A DNA stretch of 64,000 bases from Tetrapyrgos nigripes. Taxonomy: Eukaryota; Basidiomycota; Agaricomycetes; Agaricales; Campanellaceae. How positions within the stretch are numbered: position 1 is the first letter of the stretch; the number at the start of each line of letters is the position of its first letter. A model generated the notes under the pieces. It did not search any database. It worked only from the letters and a program-made list of their open reading frames with translations, and was not told where the DNA came from. Shown here one piece after another: positions 1 to 12,000 of the stretch. Both the position numbers and the translations under genes were made by a program. The DNA lies in NCBI GenBank assembly GCA_013368315.1, contig JAACJM010000073.1:186001-250000 (forward strand). Reading direction: 5' to 3'.

Positions 1-1000
1 CATGATTACCGCAATCTTCAGCTATGTACATAGCTGTTGATGAGCTTGTGATGCGCGGCTGCCGCCGATCTCTTGGTTGATCTCATGATTGAAGTCTTGA
101 ACGGTCCGCTGATCATTTGCCCATTTAGCGCAGCGCGCCACTGACGGGACGCGAGACCCGATACTGAACAAACATTATTTACTACAATACCAGTTCCGTC
201 GCCATTTCGAACCACCTAGCACCTAGCATGGCCACTTCAATCTTATCAGCCATTATGAACGGTATCACGCCGCCCTCGAACATGCGAAAGTCAACGCGAA
301 CGGTGAGATTGATGACCGCGCCCTCAGTAATAGCCTTGAGGTGAGGTTGACAAGGTTGGTTGTAAATTTGACAAAGAGATACAAAAAACACACCAATGGA
401 AAGAAATCCAACAACAAAAATCTTGGTTCATGTACCAAAGATGTAGGTCGCGAAGGAGAGCATTCCTATCTCAGCTTAAATAGTCCTCATGACCGTACCT
501 TTCTCAGCATACATAGTCTACAAGCCTATGGTATAGTGCTGTTAACGACACATACAGTATCTGACACTATACCACCTGCATCAAGCAGGTGCTTGCACGA
601 AGGCGGGCCCTGCCTCCGCTGACTGCGCTTTGAGGGTATTTTTAACGTTCCCATGCCTCTTCTCTCTCACCGACTCGAAACGGTGGTTTGATTCGGGTTT
701 AATGAGATGATCATTGTCAACATCAAAATAAGGGAAATTGGGGGAGAGAATGTTCCATATTACAAAAGACCCGCCAGCGGCATATCCTAAATCGCTTCAT
801 CGGTCACACCTTGGGCGGCAATGCATATTTGGAAAGATCTTTTGGGCAAATACAAATGACGAATTTATGCTCGGCGCCGGAGCTACTCCATATGGCTGTT
901 CGGCCTCAAATCGGTCCCATATGGAGTAGACCCGGACGAGCAAAAATGGCACTGACAAATCCGAAATTTAAGTTTGCACAGAGATCTTTGGAAATATGCA
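1..1000. other. Stretch without a recognised gene
   Basis: Only short open frames occur here and none resembles a family I recognise. The stretch ends at the 8-bp target duplication of the hAT element that follows. Confidence 0.5.
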
Positions 1001-1027
1001 ACGCCGCCTAGGGCTGCGGGAAAAAGT

Positions 1028-1180
1028 GTGAGTTTTTCCCCAAAACGTTTTTCACTGGTGAATAACCCATCACGTGACAGTTCCGAACAGGGGTCCCAAT
1101 GAGGGCGCTGAGGGAGGGTGTTCTGAACACTTCACGTGCTAGGTCGGCTAGGGCTAGGGCGGGTCAACCGTAGCCTGAGG
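1028..1180. repeat. Left subterminal region of the hAT element
   Basis: It contains CACGTG-type and GTTCCGAACA-type short motifs that recur in inverted orientation in 5667-5801. Repeated subterminal motifs are the usual binding sites of the transposase BED domain. That role here is inferred. Confidence 0.6.
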
Positions 1181-1325
1181 CCCTGGAGAAACCATACAGG
1201 CACTGATCACCACATTGGAGCGCCAGGGCGGCGTTCCTAATACCGTAATAGAGCTGTAGTTCCATAGTTCCGTAGTTCCGTAGATTGTTGAGCAAAGAAA
1301 TTTTCAATGTCTATCCACATTGCCC

Positions 1326-4300
1326 ATGCCAGAACCACCGCCTATGCAACCCACACCAGACAATTCAGCCTCGAAGGGTCTATTGATACCCGATGCCATC
1401 ATAAGAAAGCTTCTTCCTATTTCCGACCCTGGCCTTATTACAGACCAGACCACATTGTGCCTCGCTCTTGCCACTATGAACTCAAAAAATATACCAGATG
1501 ATATCGACGAACACATTACATGGCCACCCGATAATTCTATCTTTAGCAAGGAACCTAGTCCTATCCAATCTGCCAACCAAACCCTATTCCTTAAAAGCCA
1601 ATGCCCTATGCCAACACTCATCCGAGTCAACAAGCTGTACCAATGTAGCACCCTCGCACTATCCCAAGGCCATCAGACCTTTCTATACAACCTGCCTGGT
1701 GTGACTGGGTCTCCAATCCCCATGAAGTTGCCGATGTGGGTGCTCTTGTACTGGCTCTGGGTGTATCAGATCCGGGAGCACCACACAGCATGGAAGGAGG
1801 GTCTAGTATGGCTGGAACATAATCGCTTCGTTGGCCATGAAGTCGATGTGCTTGATCCACTCCCATGGCAGCTAGAGTTCCCTTGCAATCTCAGCAGTCC
1901 TCTCGACCTCTCCCGATTCCTCCAAGACAAATGGCTCAATGCCGAGAACATCAACCAAATGCTCGCAGTCCTTGACGACGAGCTACAACAGGGATTTCCC
2001 ATCGAAAACATCTACTGGTCGAACACATTAGTGGAAGCTTACCGCCGCAAAGACGACAACTCTTACCGTTGCAACCGTAACCTTGACCTTGTCCGGAATC
2101 AGCTTCGAGACGGGGTTAGAAAGCGGATTGTGTTCCCAGTCTTTGTTTGCCTGCGGGGATTTACCGAAACACTGTTACCTGCACCCAACGTAAAAGGCAA
2201 TCACTGGGGAGCGGTGGCCATAGATGTTGACGAGAAGTCATTCTCATATGGAGACTCGAGTTGTGGCCGTGTTGCACCAGAGCTGTTGGAAGCTATTAGT
2301 TGGTTCTTGGCTGAGCCATTCCCAGAGATCGTCTTCATTTACAACGAGCACGGCTTACCAGCTGGCCTCCAGAACGACAGCGACTCCTGCAGCCTTTATT
2401 GTGTCAATACTATCAGTCATTTCCTCGCTTCCGAACGCTATCCCATGTACACCACCGAAAACCCTGCCGTGTTGAGACGTATTGCGTTTGAAAAAATCTC
2501 GAAGCTGATTCTGAAGCAGGTTTGTCAGTTAATGCATGGAACAATAGTCAAAGAACTAACAATACCTTGACAGACAAATGGCTTGAAACAACCTGGCTCC
2601 TCTGTACCACCAACACCAAACCTAGTCCCCAAAATGCCCAACCAGCCCATGTTGAGATCCAAACCATTGACCTCCAAGCCCCCACCACCCAAATCAGACG
2701 CCCAGACTCTATTGGCTCCTATCTTCACCAAAACATCGAAAAAACGCGAACGGAACAGTGAAACAAACGCTGCCAAGACGACTACCGAGGATTGGTTCTC
2801 TGATACCGACGATGAGGATGACGGAGAGTCGATTGAAGGAGATCTTGTGGTACTTCTGCTACCAAAGCCAAAAGCAACTGGAGCTCCAAAAAACCAGTTG
2901 TTGGACCAGCTACTGCGTCTCTGTCATCGCCCGCAGACACCCAACAAGATACGACACAAATGTATGGCCGAAAAATGCCAAACTAGCTGGTCCAAGTGTT
3001 CATTGACACGGGCGGTCAAGCACGTTAGCAAATGTGTATTCGTGTCACAAGATTTGAAGGAGAAGGCTGACGAAATCCTCCTTTGTAAGGCACCATCGAC
3101 TGTGGTAGAATGGCTGCAAGAGGGAAACCAGGACAGTGCGAAAGAGCCGAAGCAGAAGAAAGTGAAGCTGGTTTCCGACAATCTGATAATGGGAAATTGG
3201 ATGGAGGAAGCTAAAAAGCTCAGTCGAGAGCAATGACACGCCATGATTGACAAAGAACTCACTGTACATTTCTCGGCCCTGCCTTCAACACAAATCGAGT
3301 CTCCATCCTTCTGTCGTGCCTTCATCCTTGCAGACCGAACATACAAGATGCCAACACATACTAGACTTGACGAAATCTTGCTTCCAGGTCAAGAAGTCGC
3401 AATCTTGAGAACCGTCCTTGCAAGGCTCACAAATGAACATAATTTGACGGCATCATTTGACGGCGGCACCAAGAGTGATGAGGCATATTTCACCATTCAT
3501 GTTTCAAACATGAAGAGGCATGTTTACTTGCTGGAAGTGAGATATGCGACCGACGAAGCGCACACTGCAGAGTGGATTAAGGGCTTGGTCAAAGCGGTGA
3601 GCTGGCACTTCCCAATTTGGTATTGCTGCTTACATCATCTCAGTGGATTGAGAGAATCGGTCCTGAGCGTTTCTGCGCTACTTGCAGTGATAGCACAGGC
3701 AATACACTTCTTGCTCGCCAGTTACTGCACCAACAGTATCCTCACATACTCTCAGTCGCTGATATTTGCCATCATCTCAATAACACCAACAAGGATATTG
3801 TCAAATTAAAATACTTTGAAGAAGTGAGTACTATGACACTTGTTATGCAAACCACCCACTGAAAGAGTACTTTACAGACCATCAAGATTGTCCGTTCTAC
3901 TCTCAAGACGTTCAAAAGGTCTCACGCTGCCAAATCCTTGTTAAAAGCTGCCAGACGCCAACTGCAATCTGGAGCCGGTCTCGAGTCTATCGGAAAGACA
4001 CAATTTGTAACCATTATTCTGTCAAGTCTTTTAGTGCAGCGGACACTCCCAGCTCTCCAAAAATTTTTCCAGACACCTCAACACTTCGAATTTGTGTGTA
4101 TTACATTGCATCATACACTAGTTTTGATTAACTTTTATATGTTTTCTTGCAGGATTATAAGGACTACTTTCAGCCAACAAGCCATAGACTCAAGGCCCGG
4201 AAATTTGAGGATGATCTTGAGCAGCTGGTTTCAGTAGGCCTTCCAATTGCAAAGTCGTTGACCTGTTTGGAATCCAATGATGCAAATCCCGCTGATGTGT

Positions 4301-5585
4301 TTATTTTTTGGCATGCAGCATGTTTCGAAATTGAACGGATCGTCAAGGACTTGGATAACAGTTACCCACAAGAAGTACAAGACGACATTCTGGACATTCT
4401 GAACTGCTGCCAGGGGCAGCTTTTTGGTCCAGGAGGAAGGCTTTACAACGGGGTATATCTTGTTGCTGCTTACTTGAATGCAGGTGTGTTGTTATTTCAC
4501 CTTTCATTTTATCTCCGCTCATTGTTTCTTTCAGGCTATCTTTCTTCAGACCTCTTCAAGGATTCCGACATCAATCCTCTTGAACCCACTGACCCTGACA
4601 CTGTATCTCGTTTGGAAGAAACAGGCATCTGACTTCCACGCCTGTACTGTTTTGTATTCAAATATCTTTTCAAAATTGCTGCTAATGAAGCTCGCTATGG
4701 CCAACGAAACGAGTTTACGGTTTGGAAAGGCCGTGCTCAAGACCTCCTTAATGCTCTCTCAACAGAGCTCAAGGCCTATTCACGAGGACGATATCCTTTC
4801 AACAACCCTTTCCCGCGTGATGCCTCAACAGAGGAAATCATAATTTGGTGGAGGAACTGTCTCACTAATGATGGTACTGCAGTCATTCTACCTGTACGTG
4901 TTGCAAATCATTTTCAGACTGCGAGAAACTGACAAGAATGCTCATCAGCATGTTGCAATTAAGCTTTATGCTATACGAGTTAATTCGATGGCAGATGAGC
5001 GCACCGGTTCCACATTTACTGCCTTCACGCCAGCAAACTGTAGCAGCATGTCCGTTGAGACAATGGGAGGTAAGACCATGGTTTATCAATTTTATCGTCA
5101 GGAGGAGAAAATTGTACATCCTATTTTCGTTCTTCTTCAGTGATCGTTCTCAACATTTACAGGCTAGGTCAAAGGCTGCGCAGGGTCCCATCAAACTGAA
5201 GAAGTTTCATCATCTCAAGCACAAGCTCTACAGCGGCAAAGCATCAGAAAAACGCACCGGAGATATAGAGAAGGTGGATGGTAGTGAGGAGGTGCCAGAA
5301 GCCGAAGACGATTCCTGGCTCTCAGATGACGAATCAAATGTGAAGAAGGAACCAGCAGTGGATCTGAGCTTGGTCGTTAAAGACACCGGGTCACTTTTGT
5401 CAGCGGCCAAGTTTATCAACCATGATTCCGATATCTTGCTTGCAGTGTTTGCTGAGGGAGAGGCTTCCGCAGCCCCAGATCCTTCTCCTTCTGTCCATTT
5501 CCAGTCCTTGGATCATGTTCCTGTGTCAGGCGAGGATAATGACTTTTCTACTGCACGAATTTCATCGTTCCTGGCTGCGGTGTAG
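1326..5585 (+). pseudogene. hAT transposase fused to an N-terminal Ulp1-like (C48) cysteine protease; two in-frame TGA codons
   Basis: Predicted exons are 1326-2519, 2574-3596, 3644-3823, 3878-4093, 4153-4483, 4535-4893, 4949-5113 and 5163-5585. All introns are GT-AG and 47-59 bp, and all junctions keep frame, giving about 1,300 codons. Exon 1 carries a Ulp1/SENP-like protease: His in NHWGAVAID (codon at 2202), Asp in YGDSS (2253), and a Gln/Asn then Cys in LQNDSDSCSLYC (Cys codon at 2388). Exon 2 has a BED-type finger (CMAEKC with downstream H and C, about 2960-3035) and the hAT motif LTASFDGGT. Exon 3 has CSDSTGNT and YPHILSVADICHHLNN. Exon 7 has NSMADERT of the C-terminal hAT dimerisation region. 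The tail is acidic. The only blemishes are in-frame TGA at 3234-3236 and 4630-4632. I call it a pseudogene, but readthrough cannot be excluded. The start could be the ATG at 1326 or a non-ATG codon just upstream. Confidence 0.82.
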
Positions 5586-5666
5586 TCAATTCTTCTAATT
5601 ATTATACTCTATACATATATTACACCTGTTCAATGTACTAGTGTCGTCAAATACTTCGCTGGACGC

Positions 5667-5801
5667 CACCCGCCCCAGGGCGGGTCCTTGGGCGGCACTG
5701 CCTGAAAAATCACGTTTTTTCGATCACGTGGAGTTCCGAACAGTTCCGAACACCCTCTTCAGAGGACATACCTGTTCCGAACCGGGGAAAAACTTGAGGG
5801 G
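5667..5801. repeat. Right subterminal region of the hAT element
   Basis: It mirrors the left end. CACGTG is followed by GTTCCGAACA-type motifs, with two overlapping copies near 5730-5750 and another near 5773, and a TTTTTCCC run lies next to the TIR. Confidence 0.6.
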
Positions 5802-5828
5802 ACTTTTTCCCGCAGCCCTAACGCCGCC

Positions 5829-6277
5829 TAAGGTGTCAACAGATATGGACATGACCGCTGCGACGGCTTACCGAGTAGTCATCGACGCCGTTTAACCAAT
5901 TCCGTAAGAAGAAGAGGGAAGCCTGATGCGGCGTTGAGTGTAAGTTGAATGGCGACGAAGACGAACTCGCCTGGAAGCCAAACATAGAATAGGTACTGCG
6001 TTAAAAAACTCTTGACCATGTGATTGACCATGTGATTGACCATGTGATATGTGCATGCTTATCACGTTTTTTCAAGCTCAAAGAAATCGTTCTTACACTC
6101 CCTTATACTAAAGTATCGGGAATTTACACCGGCACTGGTTCGTCGGTGGCAATGTATCCATCAAGTTCCGAGCCCTCTAAAGGTTTATGAGCCCAAAACT
6201 TGAGAGCTTGAGCCATAGCCGTAATACACTCGTCGTCGTCGTCGTCGTCCCGTATTATATATAAACCAACCCCTTCA
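5829..6277. repeat. Spacer with two simple repeats
   Basis: No gene is recognised. A 12-bp unit TTGACCATGTGA is repeated three times at 6012-6047, and a CGT trinucleotide run lies near 6231-6249. Confidence 0.7.
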
Positions 6278-6975
6278 CTATCCTTTTCCCACGCCTCGGA
6301 AAATATGTCTTAAGTGTGCTGCAATTGAATAATTTTGGCGCCGCAGTCCTGACTCGGAAGTCGCAATAACCCTGTATGAAGGTCCCTGTAAGTAGGTCAT
6401 TCTCTGAGAAGAACTTACTCTTTGTAAATCTGACGGAGGAAAGAGGGCAGGGGACGGGGAGGAGATAGCGAAGTCGTCAAACAACGCTTAACGTAGTGGT
6501 TTGTCTCTCTCTCACTCTCCAGCCCACACCACGTCTTTGTACGTCGCCTCTAGGATAAAGGGTGACTTGTAAATAAATATTCCAAGCGGGGTCTTCTTCA
6601 ACGTTCGGGTAGAATTTCGTATATCCCGCAATGTCTAAGATGAAAATGAGAAGGAGTTAAAAGAGCCTGAATGGACAAACAGCGAAGATAACTTACCCAA
6701 AAGGCCATCGAAGAGCGGCAGAATCCAAGTACAAGAATATCTCTCGTTTAAGTAGATTTTGCCAGAGTCTCTCAGGTGTATTTCCTGGCTCTCGCACACT
6801 GGATCAACGGAGCTAAACTCTTGGGAAGACAAGAATAAGCAGTGAAAGGAAGCTTTTACACGTTGCTGCGAGAGTCAGTACTTCCTCAGTAACCTCATCG
6901 CTAAACCAGCAGTACAAAAGAAGGCGGGTAGCTCACACAAATATCGTCGCTATCAAAAATTCTCCATGGCATGAT
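6278..6975 (-). CDS. Possible small spliced gene, function unknown
   Basis: On the minus strand a plausible first exon begins at an ATG near 6966-6968 and ends at a GTGAGC donor. A second open exon lies at about 6825-6700 and ends at GTAAGT. A third begins after an acceptor near 6637, and its translation runs through YPNVEEDPAW. I recognise no domain, and the exon chain is a guess from splice-like signals. The last 165 bp are also found near 34065-34230, so this could equally be a degraded dispersed gene fragment. It has no clear link to its neighbours, which are transposons on both sides. Confidence 0.25.
6338..6505. repeat. Dispersed repeat copy 1
   Basis: This segment is roughly 85% identical by eye to 34065-34232 in the same orientation. 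It includes the shared string GTCGTCAAACAACGCTTAACG. No terminal repeats or target duplication were found, so its origin is unclear. Confidence 0.65.
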
Positions 6976-7351
6976 CTCGAAAGAGTTGAGACACGACCTC
7001 AAAGTTGAACGTTGTAGTGAACGAAAAGTCCGGTTCACTCCGGTTCAGAGCCAAATTTTCTGAACGCCGGACTGGACCTTGCGTCCGGCCCAGAAATTCT
7101 CTGAACTTCGGACCGGACTTCACGTCCGCTGAAGTTCGGTCCAGTTCAAGTCCAAGTAAGGTTCGGACGCGTCCGAACTTTTTCTCTCTCCGAGATAGCC
7201 GAATGAATTTCTCAAGTAGTTATGTACCTGTATGCCAGTGAATACTTCAAGGCCTTTGATGACAAAAGACTGGCCAAAGCGTAGAAAAAGGAAGTACTGT
7301 ACCATTTCGACCAAAAGTTCAGTAACACATAACACCCCCCTCTGAACTAGG
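6976..7351. other. Spacer with a GC-rich cluster of short inverted motifs
   Basis: Between about 7020 and 7180 the motifs CCGGTTC, TCCGGC and GTTCGG recur in both orientations. The ends, GAAAAGTCCGG and CCGAACTTTTT, are loosely inverted. It may be a decayed MITE, but no target duplication is visible. No gene is recognised. Confidence 0.35.
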
Positions 7352-7995
7352 TAGGGCTCAGCACGGGTATACCCGCGGGTAACCCGTATCCGGACTCGCG
7401 GGTAATTGTCATTCCAAAAGTCAAATCTGTATCCGGCAGGTAATTGACCTCGGGTAACCCGTATCCGGAGTATCCGACCTGCGGGTACCCGCGGATACAT
7501 GTATCCGCAGGTTTTCTGCAGGTATTTCGCAAAATTAATGCTCTATACTTGTTGTAGATGCTATATATGGATTAGAGTATTATAATTACTCACTAAAATA
7601 TTTTTTGAGCAAGTGTTTTGCTGCCTTTTTAGATGATTTTTTCGATTTCTGCAATTTCAGCCACAGTTTCACCGTGGGAACGCCATGTGGCAGCATCCGT
7701 ATTTGGATGTGGCACTTACTCTCGCATGTTTCTGGCCTCAAAAACACTGCAAAGCACAATCAATAGTATGTATTCATGATAGGTATACTATATTAATATT
7801 ATTTACTAGTTTAGATAGAAAAATTCGAGTTTTTTGAAGTATCCGCGGGTATTAAGTGTTCTCAAAACTTAAACCCGTATCCGGGAGTATCCGTATCTGG
7901 CGGGTGTGGCTGTGTCAGGTATCCATACCTGCCGGATACAGATACGGGTACCTGGACGGGTACCTGCCAATTACCTGTACCCGTGCTGAGCCCTA
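7352..7995. mobile_element. Non-autonomous hAT-type element (MITE-like, 644 bp)
   Basis: The termini are inverted: TAGGGCTCAGCACGGGTA at 7352-7369 and its complement ending at 7995. The element is flanked by identical 8-bp duplications GAACTAGG at 7344-7351 and 7996-8003. The first and last roughly 150 bp are packed with variants of CCGGATACGGGT and ACCCGCGGGT, that is, subterminal repeat arrays. No open frame is convincing. The TAGGGCT start is shared with the hAT element at 1009. Confidence 0.9.
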
Positions 7996-8003
7996 GAACT
8001 AGG

Positions 8004-8414
8004 CCAAATAAAATTTCGTAACACATAACAGAGGCAGAAATGGGTGAGAAATTGCCAAAAAAGAGCCGTGGGAGCAGCCAGCTTCACCAGCAGCCTTCCT
8101 ATTATGGTAGTCAAAACAAAATCAATGTGTAATGCATAACATGGTCTGAACTTTTGGTTGAAATGGTACAGTATGCAGAAACTGCTCTGCATTCCTGCTC
8201 AGAGAAGGATTTTTCTGCATCCATTACATGCCCAAGTGCTCTACTAGAATGGAATGTAGCTACACAGACATGAATACAGAATGTGTATGAAATGTGAGTG
8301 GTTGTCAGACACCAAAAAAACCAAACCCTAATGACCAAATTCCGGTCAGAAATGCATTATAAATTCAGCACATCCAGACATGTTCAGATGCATTCAGACA
8401 TGTCCAGTAAATTT
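8004..8414. other. Stretch without a recognised gene
   Basis: Nothing coding is recognised. About 29 bp at 8147-8175 match 7292-7320 in inverted orientation with one or two differences, so the MITE between them may have inserted into an older element whose arms these are. Confidence 0.4.
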
Positions 8415-9030
8415 CAGAATTGGGGAGTTGGTGAAGGGTTTATTCATGTTGTGAAGCCATTCTGGCCTCATTTAACTCAAGAATAATAGGGAAAGAAACC
8501 CCACAGTGATAGGTGGTCTAGACATGGAGATATGCATTTATGGAGGGTGAGGGGGAGGGTATGTGAGTGGAGGGAAGTTGACTAAGAATTTATATCTGTT
8601 GTAGACACATTCTGGCCTCATTAAAATCCAGAATGAGAGGGGAAAAACCCCCACAGTCTGGACATGGAGATATGAGTTTGTGGGGAGATGAGGAGGAGGA
8701 TATGTGAGTGGAGGGGAGTTGACCACAGTTTATTTGTATTGTGGGGCCATTCTGACCTCATTTAACTCAAGAATGAGAAGAAAAGAAACCCCACAGTGAT
8801 AGGTGGTCTGGAGATGGAGATATGAGTATGTGGGGAGGTGAGGAGGAGGACATGTGAGTGGAGGGGAGTTGATCAGTTTATTTGTATTGTGGATTCTGGC
8901 CTCATTGGACTTGAGGATAAGAGGGAAAGAAACCTCATAGTGATAGATGGTCTGGACATGGAGATATGAGTGTATGGTGGGTGAGGGGGGTAAGTGAGTG
9001 GAGGGAAGTTTGATCAAGGATGTATATCTG
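8415..9030. repeat. Tandem repeat, about 144-bp unit, four-plus copies
   Basis: The landmark GTGAGTGGAGGGRAGTTGA recurs at about 8563, 8705, 8851 and 8995, with a weaker copy near 8419. Each unit also contains TTCTGGCCTCAT and GAAACCCCACAGTG. Copies have diverged by substitutions and small indels. Open frames reported across it are proline-rich by-products of the repeat. Confidence 0.8.
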
Positions 9031-9076
9031 TTTTTACCAATGAAAGTGCTGGCTCAGTGAATATTTTCCTGCCAAA

Positions 9077-12000
9077 ACTGGGAAGCTGGCCACACATGAG
9101 AATATTTGTAAGTGGCCAGTCTGTGTCAACAATGTTGTCTGTCCTTGTCCTATATTCGTGTTGCTGTCCTTCATCTAGTTTGCCTGCTGCCCACAGCTGG
9201 GCTATAAGGAGTCTTATGGGATACTAAAATTGCTTATAATTCTAGGATTTCTTCCTTACCCGCTCCTTTCTACCATATGTCACTGTTTACCACTCTGGAA
9301 CAAGCCAATAGACAATAATTGTGTTTGGAACAAAGTCATGGGCCTGGATTGATATAAACAGCATTCAAGGGTGTGGAGACTATTCATAGGTGACTGCATG
9401 AAGCAGGGAATGGATAGGGAGGTTGGGATTGTTGGGCTGCCCTACAAAGTCTGATACCAGGTATGTACTCTTCCGGACACTGTCTGCTCTCCTCAGCCAG
9501 CTAATTTTCAGTCCTCTGATAGTAAGTCATCTAAAGAGTAGTTATCTTTGTATTCTTGTACACATCGCAAACACACAAGTTTATACCAAATCTTTTGGCC
9601 TCTCAACACCCTGCTTCTGTAAATACACATCCAAAGCCAAGCAGTCATCAATGCTCTGCAAGCTCTGCAATGTAACATCACCATCCTCCCATGCTACCTC
9701 AAACATCAACTCTCCCCATGACCATTGATGCCTGAGAATGCTGGCTATAATGCATTCTTCCTCTGGGACATCACTTCCACTTTCACTTTCACTCTCGTCC
9801 TTGCCTCCACTAAGTTTCTCCTTGTCAGAATCAGAATTGGCCCTGTCTGAGTGATTATGTTCATCCTTGATGTCTGCTGCTGGCTGCTCAGGTGTGCTGT
9901 TGGCGTTGGTCCTCTTTAGGACTGGTTTGGACCTTGGTCTAGGACGTGTTGCAGGTATAGCATTAGCTGGGATATTGTCATTGTCATTCTCAGACACAAC
10001 ATTGGTGGTTCTCTTTTGCACCAGTCTAGGTCTTGGTTTCTGACATGGCATGGCTGCAACAGGTGTAATAGAGGACAATGAAGAGGAGGAATCACAATCA
10101 GAATTGTTAGCTGATCCCCAATCAAATTTCTTGCTGTCGTCAGAAATACTGACTGATTTGCCACTGCCCTGGCCATGTCCATGTCCACGTCCTCTTCTGT
10201 GTCTACCACCTCTCACTCCCCTACCTCTACCTCTAACCTGTCCACAATGATGGCCCACACTAATCTGTGCAGCTGCACCTTCTTTCTCTAGTCACTTTGC
10301 TTCCTGAATTCTCTCACTATCCTCTTCTGTTCTTTTTCTTCTGCAGCCAGTCTCTCCTTCTCTACTTTCTTTTCTGCATGCTCACATTCCTTTTTCTCCT
10401 TTGCCTTCTGTTTATCAACAGCCTTTTGCCCATCTTCTAGTCTCTTCTCATAGGCTTTGTATCGATTCTTGATTTCCTTGAAATGAGGTTGTGCTTCCTT
10501 GAAGACCTCCTTCATCAATGCACCCCATCTACTCTGAGCTAAAGCATCCAGCATCTCCAATGATGTCATCAAACGGGCCCCTTCAAAATACACAGCCTTT
10601 TTCTTGGTGGTCTGGTCAAATGCCTGTTTCTGAAGATCAGCATTCTTGACCTCCATCAACTTCATATGCGCATACATCTCTGACATGCCCTCAACACATT
10701 TCTCCATGAGGAAACAAAGCTCCTCATTCTCTGCCTGCAACGTATCACAGGATGCCTTGCTTTGTGACTTCTTTGGCAATGTCAAGTGAAGTTCAGTCAC
10801 TGCAAGTGCCAAATCTTCTGATGAAGGATTGTCTGAGGCAGAGGATGGACTTTGGTCAAGGACAGGAGTCAGAAACATGGGGAAGCATGGTGGAATAGGG
10901 CTGATTTTGTAGTTGTGATTTTGGATGGTTTGTACATTTCTGGGGAAATGACAGTGTGTGGACATCTGGAAGCACTGCCACAAGCCGTTGCATAGTAGAA
11001 GAGTAAGTTGTTGATATCAATAGATTGGTGGCCTTGAAAGTTGACTGTCTGAATACATTTTTGAAAATGAAAGCACAATAAAACATACCTAAACTGGTTA
11101 TTAAAGACTTCCATTTTACAGCTAGTGGGCCAAAAACTCCAATGTCACACAGTTGCAAGGCATGGGTGGTATGGGGTGGTAAGCAAATGATGATGATCTG
11201 ATGCTCCTCTGCAAAATGTACAGTGGGAGTTGTGGCCATCAAGGATGAGGAGACACCACTTAGTTTGACATTCAAGTGCAGGATCAGGTCTGGTATTGAG
11301 TTCAAAATCCTTCTCCAGCCACAAAAATCCAAGCTCTTGATCAGTCCAACCATTGGGTGAGATGGAGATACTGAAAAACCATTTTGATTAAAAGTCAAAA
11401 GGCAGACAATCAACAAAGGGTTGAGTACTCACCTTGCATTGTCAGGATTATTCTTGGCCCACCTGAGATCTCATTTCATGCCTGGGTAAATGAACAAAGA
11501 ATGTAACACCTTGCCAGTAGCAGACACAGCCTCAATGATGGTGATCAAGTTGTGGTTCCCACTCTGGACAGAGTACATGGACTTCTGGTCGTGATCAACA
11601 AAAGCAGCCATTCTCCTCCCAATGCCCAGCTGAATGCCCTTTTCATCCATATTCCAGATGTGCTCCAGTTCAATATTGTACTCAGTAATGACGGATTCGA
11701 GCAAATCAAAATGATTGCTAACAGTTTTTGGATTGAGTGCCTTGGCTCTGCATGCCTCCAGTGACTGTGTGAGTTTGAGTTTGAGGTCACAGTGGCAGCT
11801 GAGGAAGCATTGTGGCCATGTTTCTCCCAATTCTCAACCACATAGATGTGTGGTATAGCTACCCAACAGAGCAAGTGACAGAGGGACACCTCGCCGAGCT
11901 CTGACCTTCACCCATTCCACCATAACCTTTTCCTGAGCATTAGAGAGGTTCTGTTGATGCTCATGTGCTTTAATGTGTGGCCAGACTCCTTTCAGACAAG

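Larger units (their letters stand above)
1009..5820 (+). mobile_element. Complete hAT-superfamily DNA transposon (4.8 kb)
   Basis: The ends are exact. A perfect 19-bp terminal inverted repeat, TAGGGCTGCGGGAAAAAGT, lies at 1009-1027 and again inverted at 5802-5820. The element is flanked by identical 8-bp target duplications ACGCCGCC at 1001-1008 and 5821-5828. An 8-bp duplication and a TAGGG terminus are hallmarks of hAT. The interior holds one spliced gene (1326-5585) encoding Ulp1-like protease, BED zinc finger and hAT transposase. Perfect TIRs and target duplications suggest a fairly recent insertion, although the gene carries two in-frame stops. Confidence 0.93.

Noticed and set aside
5070..5162. 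Alternative intron 5070-5162 in the hAT gene
   Set aside because: It would run directly into a TAG; the 5114-5162 intron keeps frame.
1009..5820. Assignment of the first element to the KDZ group, because of the Ulp1-like protease
   Set aside because: The 8-bp duplication, the TAGGG termini, the BED finger and the C-terminal NSMADERT motif are hAT features.
6012..6047. Triple TTGACCATGTGA as an operator or origin
   Set aside because: A simple three-copy tandem repeat with no gene context.
8415..9030. CRISPR-like array
   Set aside because: The repeats are 144 bp, contiguous and without spacers, in a eukaryote.
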